Shown: piece by piece, positions 1-8,190 of the stretch
How the letters are laid out: every line of letters begins with the position of its first letter
Position numbering within the stretch: the stretch's first letter is position 1
Assembly: GCA_028532815.1 (NCBI GenBank)
Contig: JAQQAS010000066.1
Span: forward strand, 1 to 63,117
DNA from: Pleomorphochaeta sp.
Lineage (GTDB): Bacteria > Spirochaetota > Spirochaetia > Sphaerochaetales > Sphaerochaetaceae
Direction: 5' to 3'
Length of the DNA: 63,117 nt
The notes under the pieces: model-generated
Told to the model about the DNA's origin: nothing
The model's database searches: none
The model's input: only the letters and a program-made list of their open reading frames with translations
Made by a program: the position numbers and the translations under genes

Positions 1-54
1 GATAAGGACTTGAAAGGCTGGCTAATAGATCTTTGTTCTAAATAGAAACATTTA

Positions 55-118
55 TTATGTAAGGTGATTTCGGAAAAATAGTGTGCAGAAAGCGTTATTT
101 TGAAGTTACCTTACATAA
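55..118. repeat. 11-bp inverted repeat enclosing 42 bases
   Basis: TTATGTAAGGT at 55-65 is matched exactly by its reverse complement ACCTTACATAA at 108-118. The spacing is too wide for a simple terminator and there is no T-run. It resembles abutted ends of a small mobile element or a degraded insertion-sequence terminus, but no transposase is recognised beside it. Seen directly; the mobile-element reading is inference. Confidence 0.5.
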
Positions 119-119
119 G

Positions 120-209
120 CTAGATGCTTACATAATTCCCAACTCTTTTTGCTCCTTCAATCAACGGAGCTGTTTTTTCGTTAGACTCTTTTTTCCAAGC
201 TAATATAAT
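120..209 (-). other. Possible decayed coding fragment (29 codons, no start)
   Basis: The minus strand is open from 209 to a TAG at 120-122 and encodes a protein-like stretch with the segment LAWKKESNEKTAPLIEG. There is no start codon or ribosome binding site and it lies next to the 55-118 inverted repeat. I cannot assign a family; it may be the tail of a broken gene or chance. Confidence 0.2.
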
Positions 210-272
210 TTATCATAAATTTTTCTTTTAAACATATTAAACCTTTTTTTATTTAAAATACCTATAATTATT

Positions 273-322
273 ACAAATACGCACTTTTTATATGTGTAAT
301 ATTCAACAAATACGCACTTTTT
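273..322. repeat. Exact 17-bp direct repeat, 33-bp period
   Basis: ACAAATACGCACTTTTT occurs at 273-289 and again at 306-322. The 33-bp period is close to three helical turns, so two protein molecules could bind on one DNA face. The pair lies about 210-260 bases upstream of the DUF1566 lipoprotein gene. An operator pair or a remnant of a longer repeat are both possible. Confidence 0.6.
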
Positions 323-451
323 GAAATAGTTATTTTTTAAATTTTACCCACATTTACTAATGAAGCCTCGAAAATAAGTTATATTTATTGTTCAAACCTT
401 ACGTGCTAGGTCAAAATAAAGTATAAATTTTAAAAAATAATTAATTAATTT

Positions 452-473
452 GTCCAAATAGTGCAATTTGGAC
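452..473 (+). promoter_or_regulatory. 8-bp dyad upstream of the DUF1566 lipoprotein
   Basis: GTCCAAAT (452-459) and ATTTGGAC (466-473) form a perfect 8-bp inverted repeat around a 6-base loop, 57 bases before the start codon at 531. It could be an operator or an mRNA leader hairpin. No clear promoter hexamers were identified next to it. Confidence 0.4.
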
Positions 474-530
474 GATTTATTAGGAAAAATACTTTAATTT
501 TGAGTTATAAATTAAATGTAGGAGAAATAC

Positions 531-2024
531 ATGAAGAATATTAGTAAGAAATCTCTTTTTGTTTTTTTAATTGGAATTGTACTTTTGATAACAAGTTGTC
601 AAACTATTGATAAAGAAGAAACTTCATCTCAAGATTTAGAGGTAAAGTTTGTAGTAACGGATACAATGCAATCTAAATTTTATGATGCTGATGGTAATGT
701 TATTGATGAGCCTGAATTAGGTGATTCTTTATATGGTCAAGATGCACAATATCAAGGGATTATGCCTTCATATACAGATAATGGGGATGGAACTGTAACA
801 GATAACAATACAGGTTTAATGTGGCAACAAACTCCACCAACAGATAAGATGAGCTATGATGAAGCTGTAGAATATGTAGAAAATTTAGAATTGGGTGGAT
901 ATACAGACTGGAGACTTCCAACTATTAAAGAATCTTTTTCTTTAGCAAATATGGATGGACAACTGAATGCTGAAGATATTTCAGAAAGTACTCCTTATAT
1001 TGATTCTGATTATTTTGATTTCTTCTATGATGAAAATCGTCCTTATACTGGATCTTATTGGACAAGTAGTGTAACTAAAATTCCTGCTGAAAATGAATAT
1101 GAAGAAATGGAAAAGAACTATGGATTTAACTGGGCAGATGGTCACTTGAAATCTTATGGTGACGGTTACTATCTAGATGGCTCTTCTACTGGTTCTTCTA
1201 TTCCTGCGGGAGTTAGAGCTGTACGTGGTGAAGAAGGAGTCTTTGGTGTAAATGATTTTGTTGATAATGAAGATGGAACTATTACAGATAACGCTACAGG
1301 ATTAATGTGGAGTCAACAAGATAGTGGTGCTATTAATGATGATGGTTCTATTCGTGATGTAGATGATGATAATTATGGTTTAGGTCGAACTTGGGTTGAT
1401 ACATTAGAATGGGTTCAATCAGTAAATGAAGCTAATTATATGGGTTATAGTGATTGGAGATTACCTAATGCTAAAGAACTTCAGAGTATAGTTGAATATG
1501 GTATAACAGAGTTACCTGTTGTTGATACTGATTATTTTGACTTAAGTAGAGAAGATTGCTATATGTGGACAAGTACTACTTGTGGTGACTTCCCTGACAC
1601 AGCTCTATATTTTGCATTCGGAAAAGCTTATGGTATCAATCTTGCATCTGGCGGTGCTGCTGGTATGAGTAATGATGAACAAATGGGTCCTCCACCTGAA
1701 GGTGATAGTGATGGTGAATTACCTCCTATAATGGAACAATCATCAGAAGAATCAACAAGTACTGAAGATGTAACTGTAGCTGACTTTGTAGATACACATG
1801 GCCCTGGTGCAATGAGAAATGATTATAAAGATACAACTGGAGCTGCAACACAAGCACCAGCACTATCAAGAGCATTATGGGAGCAATTATATGGAGAAGA
1901 ATATCCTTATGAATATGATGAAGCTAATGATACAACAACTATATTTGACTTAAGTGCTTCAGAAAATGCAGCAGACTATATTGTAATATATAATTATGCA
2001 TTATTAGTACGTGATGCTAACTAA
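531..2024 (+). CDS. Lipoprotein with two DUF1566 (Lcl C-terminal) units
   Basis: A 497-residue exported lipoprotein of unknown function. Residues 1-23 are a lipoprotein signal peptide with the lipobox ITSC and Cys23 as the lipid attachment site. Two homologous units follow, roughly 81-235 and 243-440. Each starts with an NxDGTxTDNxTGLMW motif and continues through DWRLP and a WTSS/WTST motif, the signature of DUF1566. The second unit is interrupted by an acidic, Pro/Ser-rich stretch (about 386-415) before its GPGAMRNDYKD segment. DUF1566 proteins are surface or periplasmic and some resemble formylglycine-enzyme or lectin folds, but a substrate cannot be named. The start is supported by AGGAG about 6 bases upstream. 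A terminator follows, so it is monocistronic. Confidence 0.85.
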   Translation: MKNISKKSLFVFLIGIVLLITSCQTIDKEETSSQDLEVKFVVTDTMQSKFYDADGNVIDEPELGDSLYGQDAQYQGIMPSYTDNGDGTVTDNNTGLMWQQTPPTDKMSYDEAVEYVENLELGGYTDWRLPTIKESFSLANMDGQLNAEDISESTPYIDSDYFDFFYDENRPYTGSYWTSSVTKIPAENEYEEMEKNYGFNWADGHLKSYGDGYYLDGSSTGSSIPAGVRAVRGEEGVFGVNDFVDNEDGTITDNATGLMWSQQDSGAINDDGSIRDVDDDNYGLGRTWVDTLEWVQSVNEANYMGYSDWRLPNAKELQSIVEYGITELPVVDTDYFDLSREDCYMWTSTTCGDFPDTALYFAFGKAYGINLASGGAAGMSNDEQMGPPPEGDSDGELPPIMEQSSEESTSTEDVTVADFVDTHGPGAMRNDYKDTTGAATQAPALSRALWEQLYGEEYPYEYDEANDTTTIFDLSASENAADYIVIYNYALLVRDAN

Positions 2025-2055
2025 ATTAATTGAATAGTATTAGTAGTAATTATAA

Positions 2056-2091
2056 GAGCCTCAAAAGAATAAAATGCTTTTGGGGCTTTAC
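2056..2091 (+). terminator. Intrinsic terminator of the DUF1566 lipoprotein gene
   Basis: GCCTCAAAAG (2058-2067) pairs with CTTTTGGGGC (2077-2086) with one G-U pair and a 9-base loop, followed by a T-rich tail (TTTACTTCTTTTT). It lies 32 bases after the stop codon. Confidence 0.8.
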
Positions 2092-2467
2092 TTCTTTTTA
2101 AGAGGTTTGTATTTATATATATTTTATTGTATCTGCTATTTGATTGTAAAAGAGATCTTTACGTTACTTACATAATCACTTGCAGAAAGTTCAATGTTAT
2201 CTTCCTAGCTTAAGTTAAATTAATTAACTAATACGTGATCATGCTTATAAGCATTTAAAACCGTAATGGATTTTTCAGTGTTAAGAGATTCTTGTACAAA
2301 ACAGGTATTATCATATGTATTGTCAGATAATTTAACTAAAGCTAGATTATTAAAAGAAATATTACTATATATTTTACTATATATATGTTAGCATATAGTA
2401 ACTAAATAAATTACTTATTATAATAATTAAAATGTAAAGATAATAAGTAAAAAGGGAAGGATCTTAT
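2092..2467. other. Gene-free spacer
   Basis: No convincing gene. One plus-strand frame is open over about 2254-2389 with a potential ATG near 2266, but it has no ribosome binding site and becomes low-complexity TA-rich at its end. TATA-rich sequence around 2360-2400 may hold the promoter of the next gene. The short string TGCAGAAAG also occurs in the 55-118 repeat region, so remnants of the same element are possible. Confidence 0.4.
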
Positions 2468-2890
2468 ATGGAAAGTTTGATTGTAGCTTTTGGAAGTAAT
2501 GATGGGATACGATTTACAGATAGACATTTTGGGGATTCGAATAAATTCTATATTTATGAAATTAATGAACATAAAGTTAATTTTATAAAACAAATAGTTA
2601 ATAATAGTGAAGAAGAAAAAATTCATGCTGATCCAAAAAAAGCTGGAAGTATTGCAAAAATTTTAAAAAACGAAAAAGTAAATGTAGTTGTATCAAAGCA
2701 TTTTGGAGCAAATATTTTAAAAATTAAGAAAAATTTTGTTTGTATATTAGCTAATTGCGATAATATAGATACAACTATAGAAAATATAAAAAGTAATAAT
2801 AAATTTATTAATAATATTTATTTAGATGGGGAAGATAGAGGCTATATTGTTGAGAAAAATGATTTGTCTTTAAATTACGTAAAAAAGTAA
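2468..2890 (+). CDS. NifX/NifB-type iron-molybdenum cofactor-binding family protein
   Basis: A 140-residue protein of the dinitrogenase FeMo-cofactor-binding family (Pfam Nitro_FeMo-Co). The N-terminus reads VAFGSNDG..FTDRHFGDSNKFYIYE, matching the family pattern of a first strand followed by a conserved HFG(D/N)S motif, and the core ends near residue 105 (NVVVSKHFGANIL). The family carries metal clusters or acts in their assembly in nif systems, but stand-alone members are common in anaerobes and usually of unknown role. No nif gene is in the window. The extra 35 C-terminal residues are Asn/Lys rich. The ribosome binding site GGGAAGGA lies 6 bases upstream of the ATG. Confidence 0.75.
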   Translation: MESLIVAFGSNDGIRFTDRHFGDSNKFYIYEINEHKVNFIKQIVNNSEEEKIHADPKKAGSIAKILKNEKVNVVVSKHFGANILKIKKNFVCILANCDNIDTTIENIKSNNKFINNIYLDGEDRGYIVEKNDLSLNYVKK

Positions 2891-3250
2891 GTGAAAAAAA
2901 TTGAATTATTTATAGGTATACTAAGAAGCAATAGAAAATGAATTTAAAGCTATTGTTGTATTAGGTTATTATCACTACTAAAATTGTTATGAATTTATTA
3001 GTGGAAAAACATATATTATAATTATGTAATGCAAAAACATGAAAAAGGCTTACAAATCCTTAATCTACGTAGATTGATTAAAAAAATGTTCGCATTTTAA
3101 TCTCTCAGTAAGTTAGTTTTTTTAGCAAATGAAATCGTCACCTTAAATAAAAAAGACTCTGAACCAAACGTGTGTTTTAAATCAAATAATTTAGGATATT
3201 ACAAAATTAGTGGTGAAATGTTATTTTATTCAAAATAAGTTTTTTGCTAG
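2891..3250. other. Spacer with a palindrome and a possible gene remnant
   Basis: The convergent spacer contains a perfect 14-bp palindrome AATCTACGTAGATT at 3062-3075. A plus-strand frame is open from 3101 to a TAA at 3236-3238 (45 codons, e.g. VFLANEIVTLNKKDSEPN) with no start codon; its composition looks coding, suggesting a truncated gene I cannot identify. A short piece at about 2926-2982 has a similar look. Confidence 0.35.
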
Positions 3251-4972
3251 TTACACAAATAAGAAATATGATAATAATGTTATTGTGATTGCAAAATGGA
3301 AATATTGATCAGTAAAGTCCGTTTTTATACCTTTCAATTTATGTAGCACCTTAGATCCTACTTTACTTGTTGCAATTACAAACAAAAGAACGCCTCCTAA
3401 AACTGTATAAAGAGTCTTAATTATGTTTGCTTGTGAAAAGAATATAGTTTTATTTATTGGCCTTTTGCTTGTTGAAATAAACATGTTCTCTAATAATTCA
3501 AATATATTCTGAGAAAAAATACCAGTTAATAAAGCTAACAGAGCTAATATAATAAGACTCAAATGTATAGAAAAAGGGAATTTTTCTTTTGAGAATTCTT
3601 TGGTTTGTTCTTTGATTTGTTTATTTGGTAAAAAAATTCTAGATAATTTTATAAAAGATGCTACAGTACCAACTCCGGCAATACTCAATATTGTATAATT
3701 GATACTTGGTTTTAAATAATAAGTTAATAGTGTTTTACTAAAAAATCCATTAAATGGAGGTATTGCCATAATCGATAAAGCTCCAACTAAAAAGCAAATC
3801 ATGGTAATTGGAAATCTTTCTCCTTTTTGACTAAGGATGGAATTAACACCTCTAATTTTATAAACATCTCTAGATTCAGCAGCATCGGTTGCTGTTCCAA
3901 TAGATAAGAATAATAGACCTTTAAAAATAGCGTGGCTAAATGTATGAAATAAAGCAGCGATCAATAATATAGCTCCAGGTGTTGTGTCAATTCCTACATT
4001 TAAGGCCATTGCCCATGCTGTTATGATATAACCAATTTGACTTATTGAATGATAGGCTAAGAGTTTTTTAGCATCTGATTGTGATAGCGCAAATATTACT
4101 CCAATTAGTGCAGTTGCAGAGCCTATATATGCTAGGGGGAAAGTTAAGTTTTTCAATATTGGGGATATAGAAAAGACTCTAACCAATACAAAAAGTGGGA
4201 TTTTGATAAGTATACCAGATAGAAGGGCAGAAACAGCGTGTGGAGCTTTAGAGTGTGCACCAACTAGCCAATTTGAAAGCGGCATAATAGCTACACGTAA
4301 AAGAATTGGAACTATCATCAATAAAAGGCAAATTAATGCTATATTTAACTCTTTAGAGGAAAGGTTCAATAAAGCATTTGTGATTTCTTGATAGGATAAA
4401 CTTCCAGTCAAACGGTATAATCCAAAAGATCCTAGAAGAAAGAATACCATTGATGAAGAAGAATACATCATATAGTTGAAAGCTGCAAAAACAGCATTTT
4501 TTTCTTGTTTACTAGATATTAATACATATGCTATTAGGCCCATTACTTCTAAACATACAAATAGATTAAAAATATCATTAGTCATGCTAATTGCAGCAAT
4601 TGTCGCACTCTGTATTAATATCAAGGCAGTGAAATAAGACTGAGATGGACCTACTGTTCTTGAATAAATCCATGCTGGAAGTGTTAATAGGTTGGTTAAA
4701 ACAATCATTACAAGAGATAGTGAATCAAATTTATATACGATACCAATTTTTGGTGTGTAAGATCCAATTACAAGAAATAAACTACCTTGATTGATTACAT
4801 ATGGATACAATAAAAGAACAAATATAATAGGCATTAATAGGCCAATTAAAATTCCAAAATATTCACTAAAACGTCGAGCTTTAACTGGTAAAAAGCTTTT
4901 TGATGTTAAAACAATACTTGCCGCTAGAAGTGGCAAAAAGATTGGGGTTAATAATAAACTATCAGGATTCAT
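3251..4972 (-). CDS. mrpD: Mrp-type Na+/H+ antiporter subunit D (complex I NuoL/M/N-like)
   Basis: A 573-residue polytopic membrane protein of the proton-conducting transporter family, the last gene of the Mrp operon. The family couples H+ uptake to Na+ efflux in a multi-subunit membrane complex. The TM5 glutamate is present (Glu142 in FVCLEVM), as is the lysine of the discontinuous helix (Lys257 in SGILIK). At the position where MrpD normally has the TM7 lysine (GIKAAIFPL) this protein has Arg226 (LLRVAIMPL). It is about 70 residues longer than typical MrpD; the extra sequence is C-terminal (about 480-573). The start overlaps the end of mrpC by 11 bases, showing translational coupling. No other large antiporter-like subunit is in the operon, so this must be the only proton-conducting subunit encoded here. 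Confidence 0.9.
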   Translation of the reverse strand: MNPDSLLLTPIFLPLLAASIVLTSKSFLPVKARRFSEYFGILIGLLMPIIFVLLLYPYVINQGSLFLVIGSYTPKIGIVYKFDSLSLVMIVLTNLLTLPAWIYSRTVGPSQSYFTALILIQSATIAAISMTNDIFNLFVCLEVMGLIAYVLISSKQEKNAVFAAFNYMMYSSSSMVFFLLGSFGLYRLTGSLSYQEITNALLNLSSKELNIALICLLLMIVPILLRVAIMPLSNWLVGAHSKAPHAVSALLSGILIKIPLFVLVRVFSISPILKNLTFPLAYIGSATALIGVIFALSQSDAKKLLAYHSISQIGYIITAWAMALNVGIDTTPGAILLIAALFHTFSHAIFKGLLFLSIGTATDAAESRDVYKIRGVNSILSQKGERFPITMICFLVGALSIMAIPPFNGFFSKTLLTYYLKPSINYTILSIAGVGTVASFIKLSRIFLPNKQIKEQTKEFSKEKFPFSIHLSLIILALLALLTGIFSQNIFELLENMFISTSKRPINKTIFFSQANIIKTLYTVLGGVLLFVIATSKVGSKVLHKLKGIKTDFTDQYFHFAITITLLSYFLFV

Positions 4973-5306
4973 TTTCTATTCTTTCTTTTATAATTGTTAT
5001 ATCTAATGATCCTGTTGTTTTATAAAGTCTTACTGCCATTGCAAGAGAAAGAGAAGTAACGCACACTCCAATAACTATAGCAGTAAGCATAAGAGCTTGA
5101 GGTACTGGATCAACTATATTTTTTTCTTGTCCAACTAGAATAGGAGCGTGATCTCCAATTCTACTTGCTTCTAAAATAAATAATAATACTATGGAAGAAT
5201 TTAACAAACTAAGGCCAATAATTTTTTTAATTATATTTTTCACCCCGATTAGTCCAATAAATCCGGTTATGAAAATTAGAAAAATTAGTACTCTTTCAAT
5301 TATCAT
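4962..5306 (-). CDS. mrpC: Mrp-type antiporter subunit C (NuoK-like)
   Basis: A 114-residue protein with three predicted transmembrane helices, homologous to NuoK and MrpC. The family segment DPVPQALMLTAIVIGV near residues 66-81 is characteristic of MrpC/MnhC. It sits in the membrane between the antiporter-like subunits and forms part of the cation/proton path. Its reading frame overlaps mrpB upstream by 11 bases and mrpD downstream by 11 bases. The loop with GDHAPILVGQEKN is longer and more polar than in E. coli NuoK, as is usual in MrpC. Confidence 0.9.
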   Translation of the reverse strand: MIIERVLIFLIFITGFIGLIGVKNIIKKIIGLSLLNSSIVLLFILEASRIGDHAPILVGQEKNIVDPVPQALMLTAIVIGVCVTSLSLAMAVRLYKTTGSLDITIIKERIENES

Positions 5307-6027
5307 GTTTGCCTCCCATCATTGCTATAATCATAACCGCTATGCTAGTTCCAACTTTAATTCCAATAATTATATTTAATAGAATAATAATTCCAGCAGA
5401 AAGAAAGGAGCTACCTATATCAATAGTGCTAAAGAAACCCTCTGGGAAAAATATTACATATGTTGTTATTAAAATCAGTGAGATAAAAGAGATTGCTTCA
5501 ATTCTTTCTAATACATGTGAATTAGTAATTTTAGTTTTTACATCAGTTGCTAGTACTAAAAAAACAATTGCGGATGCAAATATAACGCCACCTTGAAAGC
5601 CTCCTCCAGGAGATATATGTCCAAATAACATTACATATAATCCAAATAGTAAAATTATAGGTCCAAGTTTTGATGCAACAACTTCTACTAAATTAGTTCT
5701 AAGAGCATTTTTCACTCTCTTTTCTGGAACTAAAGTAGATTGAGTTTTTACACTTTCTAATTCATGTTTATGCAAGTTTAGAAGTATAGACATGGTTCCT
5801 GTGATTGCAACAAATAATACTAAAGTTTCACCTAAAGTATCCATAAGACGATATCCTAGATATATTGAACTAACTGTATTAGATGCACCAGTTTCATTAA
5901 GGGCATTAACAAAAAGATAATCTCGAGTAAAAGTTGGCCAACTTACATTACTCATTATTATTGGAAAAGTTGCTAGTGTAATTATAATGATTGTTAGAAA
6001 TACTTTTAAAAGTTTTGCTTTTCTCAT
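5296..6027 (-). CDS. mrpB: Mrp-type antiporter subunit B with N-terminal MbhE-like part
   Basis: A 243-residue membrane protein in two parts. Residues 1-85 resemble MbhE, the domain normally found near the C-terminus of MrpA (membrane anchor, then LGYRLMDTLGETLVLFVAI). Residues 105-240 are the MnhB/MrpB domain with GPIILLFGLYVMLFGH and SPGGGFQGGVI, the family signature. This arrangement, with MbhE joined to MrpB and MbhD encoded as a separate small gene, is that of the Mbh/Mrp modules of archaea and Thermotogae rather than Bacillus-type MrpA. The start codon shares one base with the stop of the preceding gene (TAATG), with GGAGATAAG as ribosome binding site. Confidence 0.85.
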   Translation of the reverse strand: MRKAKLLKVFLTIIIITLATFPIIMSNVSWPTFTRDYLFVNALNETGASNTVSSIYLGYRLMDTLGETLVLFVAITGTMSILLNLHKHELESVKTQSTLVPEKRVKNALRTNLVEVVASKLGPIILLFGLYVMLFGHISPGGGFQGGVIFASAIVFLVLATDVKTKITNSHVLERIEAISFISLILITTYVIFFPEGFFSTIDIGSSFLSAGIIILLNIIIGIKVGTSIAVMIIAMMGGKHDN

Positions 6028-6263
6028 TACTTATCTCCATCTTTTCTTTTAGTATGTCTTATTGCCCAAACATAAATAATTGTAGAAACTCCTGTTCCAA
6101 CAGCGGCTTCCGTTATAGCTACATCTGGAGCTTTTAAAAAAGTAAAAAGCAGTGCACTAAGAATACTTATAGCTGATAAAGCTATAACTGCATGCAGTAA
6201 ATCTTTAGCAATTAGTGAAAAAATGGATAAGCAAAGTATAAGGCTAAGTAGTAGTATATTCAT
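6027..6263 (-). CDS. MbhD/DUF4040 membrane subunit of the Mrp complex
   Basis: A 78-residue membrane protein with two or three helices, matching the DUF4040/MbhD domain (APDVAITEAAVGTGV is the family core near 45-59). In Bacillus-type complexes this domain is the C-terminal part of MrpA; here it is a free-standing gene. It overlaps mrpG by 4 bases upstream (ATGA) and shares one base with the next gene. In the MBH and Mrp structures this region links the antiporter modules and lines the ion path. Confidence 0.85.
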   Translation of the reverse strand: MNILLLSLILCLSIFSLIAKDLLHAVIALSAISILSALLFTFLKAPDVAITEAAVGTGVSTIIYVWAIRHTKRKDGDK

Positions 6264-6589
6264 AAGCTCTTATCCTCTTTTTGCATTGACCTTCTTTGAT
6301 CTTCTGCCTCTTCTGATTCCCATATAAATTTACTTACAATAGAGCTACCTGTTGGAGCAGAAATTAAAAAGAAAATTATTAGAATTACAATACGGGATGT
6401 TATAGCTATTGAAGGAGATAAGATTAATAAAGCTATAAGATATGAAAAAACTGTTGTAGTACCACAAAGAGATCCAGCATGTAACCTACTGTAAGGATCT
6501 TTGAAACGGAAGAGTCCAATCATGCCCACAATACCAAAAGCTGAGCCTATTATAAAGAAAATAAGTGCTACTACTTCTTTTATCATCAT
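6260..6589 (-). CDS. mrpG: Mrp-type antiporter subunit G
   Basis: A 109-residue protein with three predicted transmembrane helices, family PhaG/MnhG/YufB. The signature is GLFRFKDPYSRLHAGSLCGTT at about residues 25-45, and the C-terminus carries a charged tail (EEAEDQRRSMQKEDKSL). MrpG is an essential small subunit of the Mrp hetero-oligomer. Overlaps of 4 bases with mrpF and with the MbhD gene indicate a single translationally coupled operon. Confidence 0.9.
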   Translation of the reverse strand: MMIKEVVALIFFIIGSAFGIVGMIGLFRFKDPYSRLHAGSLCGTTTVFSYLIALLILSPSIAITSRIVILIIFFLISAPTGSSIVSKFIWESEEAEDQRRSMQKEDKSL

Positions 6590-6855
6590 AGCTTATCCTT
6601 TGTGTTTTTAAGAAATCTTGTAATAGCCAAAAATCCTAAAAATCCAAAAATATCATATACAAGAGCTACATCAAGATATAATACATTTTTGGTTGTTACC
6701 CCCCATAGTATTAGCAAAGCTAAGGCTATAGAAGATAATACATTCATTGCTACTAATCTATCACTAGCTGAGGGCCCAAGTAGTAACCGTATGGTAGTTA
6801 TAGTTGCAAATACAATTAAAAAATATTTCATTCCTGATAGAATAAAGTTTGTCAC
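6586..6855 (-). CDS. mrpF: Mrp-type antiporter subunit F
   Basis: An 89-residue protein with three transmembrane helices, family MrpF/PhaF (motifs RLLLGPSASDRLVAMNV at 23-39 and YLDVALVYDIFGFLG at 60-74; the Asp residues are conserved in the family). The start is GTG, overlapping the mrpE stop codon as GTGA. MrpF is a core small subunit needed for Na+/H+ exchange. Confidence 0.9.
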   Translation of the reverse strand: MTNFILSGMKYFLIVFATITTIRLLLGPSASDRLVAMNVLSSIALALLILWGVTTKNVLYLDVALVYDIFGFLGFLAITRFLKNTKDKL

Positions 6856-7364
6856 TTTAAAGTCCTTTTTAATGATTTTTCAATATTACTTTTAATTTTT
6901 TCCCCCGCAGCTTTGTTATGTATTGTACTACAGAGAAGCCAATGAACTACTAAGTGGTCATCATTTAAATCGAGAGTTAGGGTACCTGGAGTAAAAGTAA
7001 TTGAGTTAGATAATATAGTTCTTGCAATATCTGATTTTAGTCTAGTTCTAAAGTGAACAATACGAGGATTCGTATTGCCTGTAAAAACAGCTTTAGCAAC
7101 TTGAAAACTTGATTTATATAAATTTATTACCATCAAAGCCAAAAAAACAATTAGATAAAATGGATTTGGTAGAATAAAATTTAAGCTTGCTTGATGTTTT
7201 GGTAAAAATATATGGTATGTTAGACCTGCTGTTAATAAAGAAGCAAAGAGTCCAAAAATGAGGGTGAAAGTTTCTGTAGTGGCGGTAAATAAAAGCCATA
7301 TAATAAAAAGAAAGAGGGTAGTTAATATAAATCTTAAAATTGCCCAAATTCTTTCATAATTCAT
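6852..7364 (-). CDS. mrpE: Mrp-type antiporter subunit E
   Basis: A 170-residue protein with two or three N-terminal transmembrane segments and a cytoplasmic C-terminal domain, matching MrpE. The family motif is LSNSITFTPGTLTLDL around 117-132 followed by VHWL. The first codon directly follows the stop of the EIIA-like gene. MrpE is a peripheral small subunit needed for activity in most Mrp complexes. Confidence 0.9.
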   Translation of the reverse strand: MNYERIWAILRFILTTLFLFIIWLLFTATTETFTLIFGLFASLLTAGLTYHIFLPKHQASLNFILPNPFYLIVFLALMVINLYKSSFQVAKAVFTGNTNPRIVHFRTRLKSDIARTILSNSITFTPGTLTLDLNDDHLVVHWLLCSTIHNKAAGEKIKSNIEKSLKRTLK

Positions 7365-7820
7365 TTATTGTTCCTCTTGTTTTATTAAGTTTAAGAAACT
7401 TTCGGCATCAGGGGTATTAAAAAGATTTTCTCTAAAAGATTCATGACTTAATATACGAGCTAATCTACTTAATATCTTTAAATGGTAACTACTACTTTTT
7501 TGGGGGCCAACCAATAAGAATATAAGTTTAACATTTTTTTTATCAGGAGCTTGTAGATTAATTTCAGGTTTAAGACGCATAACTGCTATCAATGATTTTT
7601 CCATTGATGAACATCTAGCATGGGTTATTGCACATTTATTACCCATGCAAGTTGTATGAAAACCGTCTTTAATAACTTTGTTCATAAACTCTGTTGAAGC
7701 GATATCGGGCATACTTTTGTTAAGTTGATTTGTTAAAGTTTTGATTATTTCATCGATTGAATTCATCTGTTTATCAAGTAAAATACATGATTTATTGATT
7801 AATGAATAAATACCATTCAT
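7365..7820 (-). CDS. PTS EIIA type-2-like regulatory protein
   Basis: A 151-residue cytoplasmic protein resembling fructose/mannitol-type PTS EIIA domains, with the likely phosphorylatable histidine in ITHARC (residue 67 from the chosen start) and the following MRLKPEINL and VKLIFLLVGP segments. No EIIB or EIIC partner is nearby, so it is more likely a regulator (EIIA-Ntr-like) than a sugar transporter subunit. The start at 7820 is chosen because GAGGTG lies 7 bases before it; an in-frame ATG at 7847 lies inside the preceding gene. Its place between a PII-like gene and mrpE suggests phosphorylation-dependent control of the antiporter, which is inference. Confidence 0.75.
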   Translation of the reverse strand: MNGIYSLINKSCILLDKQMNSIDEIIKTLTNQLNKSMPDIASTEFMNKVIKDGFHTTCMGNKCAITHARCSSMEKSLIAVMRLKPEINLQAPDKKNVKLIFLLVGPQKSSSYHLKILSRLARILSHESFRENLFNTPDAESFLNLIKQEEQ

Positions 7821-7824
7821 AGCA

Positions 7825-8172
7825 TTACACCTCTTCTCCTTCTTCAATTAACCCAGCTGCCCAGTCTACCGGTAGAGTGAACATAATTCCGGCACCTTCA
7901 TTTTCTAGACCTCCAACTATTTCATCAACTAGTTCTTTAGCTCTTTTTACAACTTCATCGCTATAAACTACTGAAAAAATTGTTTTGTTGTAGGGTTTAT
8001 TTCCTTTCATGAAATCTTTGAACTTAGCAAATAAAGGTACTTCGTAGCTTAAAAATCTACCCATACCTTCAGAATCAAGTATAGTTGAACCTGTAATGCC
8101 AGCTTCTATATAAGCTTCCATTACTTCTTCTAATAGCTCTTCGTCATTTAATACAAATACTAACAGTTTCAT
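7825..8172 (-). CDS. PII-like signalling protein
   Basis: A 115-residue protein with the ferredoxin-like PII fold pattern: MKLLVFVLN strand, an EEVMEAYIEAGITGSTILDSEGMGR helix-strand, and a C-terminal IMFTLPVDWAAGL strand. The T-loop is short and lacks the uridylylated Tyr motif of GlnB/GlnK, so it is a PII-like protein rather than a nitrogen regulator proper. It is the first gene of the Mrp operon, with its TAA 4 bases before the EIIA start. PII-like proteins often bind nucleotides, bicarbonate or membrane transporters, so it may gate the Mrp complex (inference). Confidence 0.75.
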   Translation of the reverse strand: MKLLVFVLNDEELLEEVMEAYIEAGITGSTILDSEGMGRFLSYEVPLFAKFKDFMKGNKPYNKTIFSVVYSDEVVKRAKELVDEIVGGLENEGAGIMFTLPVDWAAGLIEEGEEV

Positions 8173-8190
8173 ACCTTATTCCTATGATTA

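Noticed and set aside
2254-2389. Possible 38-46-residue ORF in the spacer
   Set aside because: No Shine-Dalgarno, TA-rich ending and no recognisable family; left as a spacer comment.
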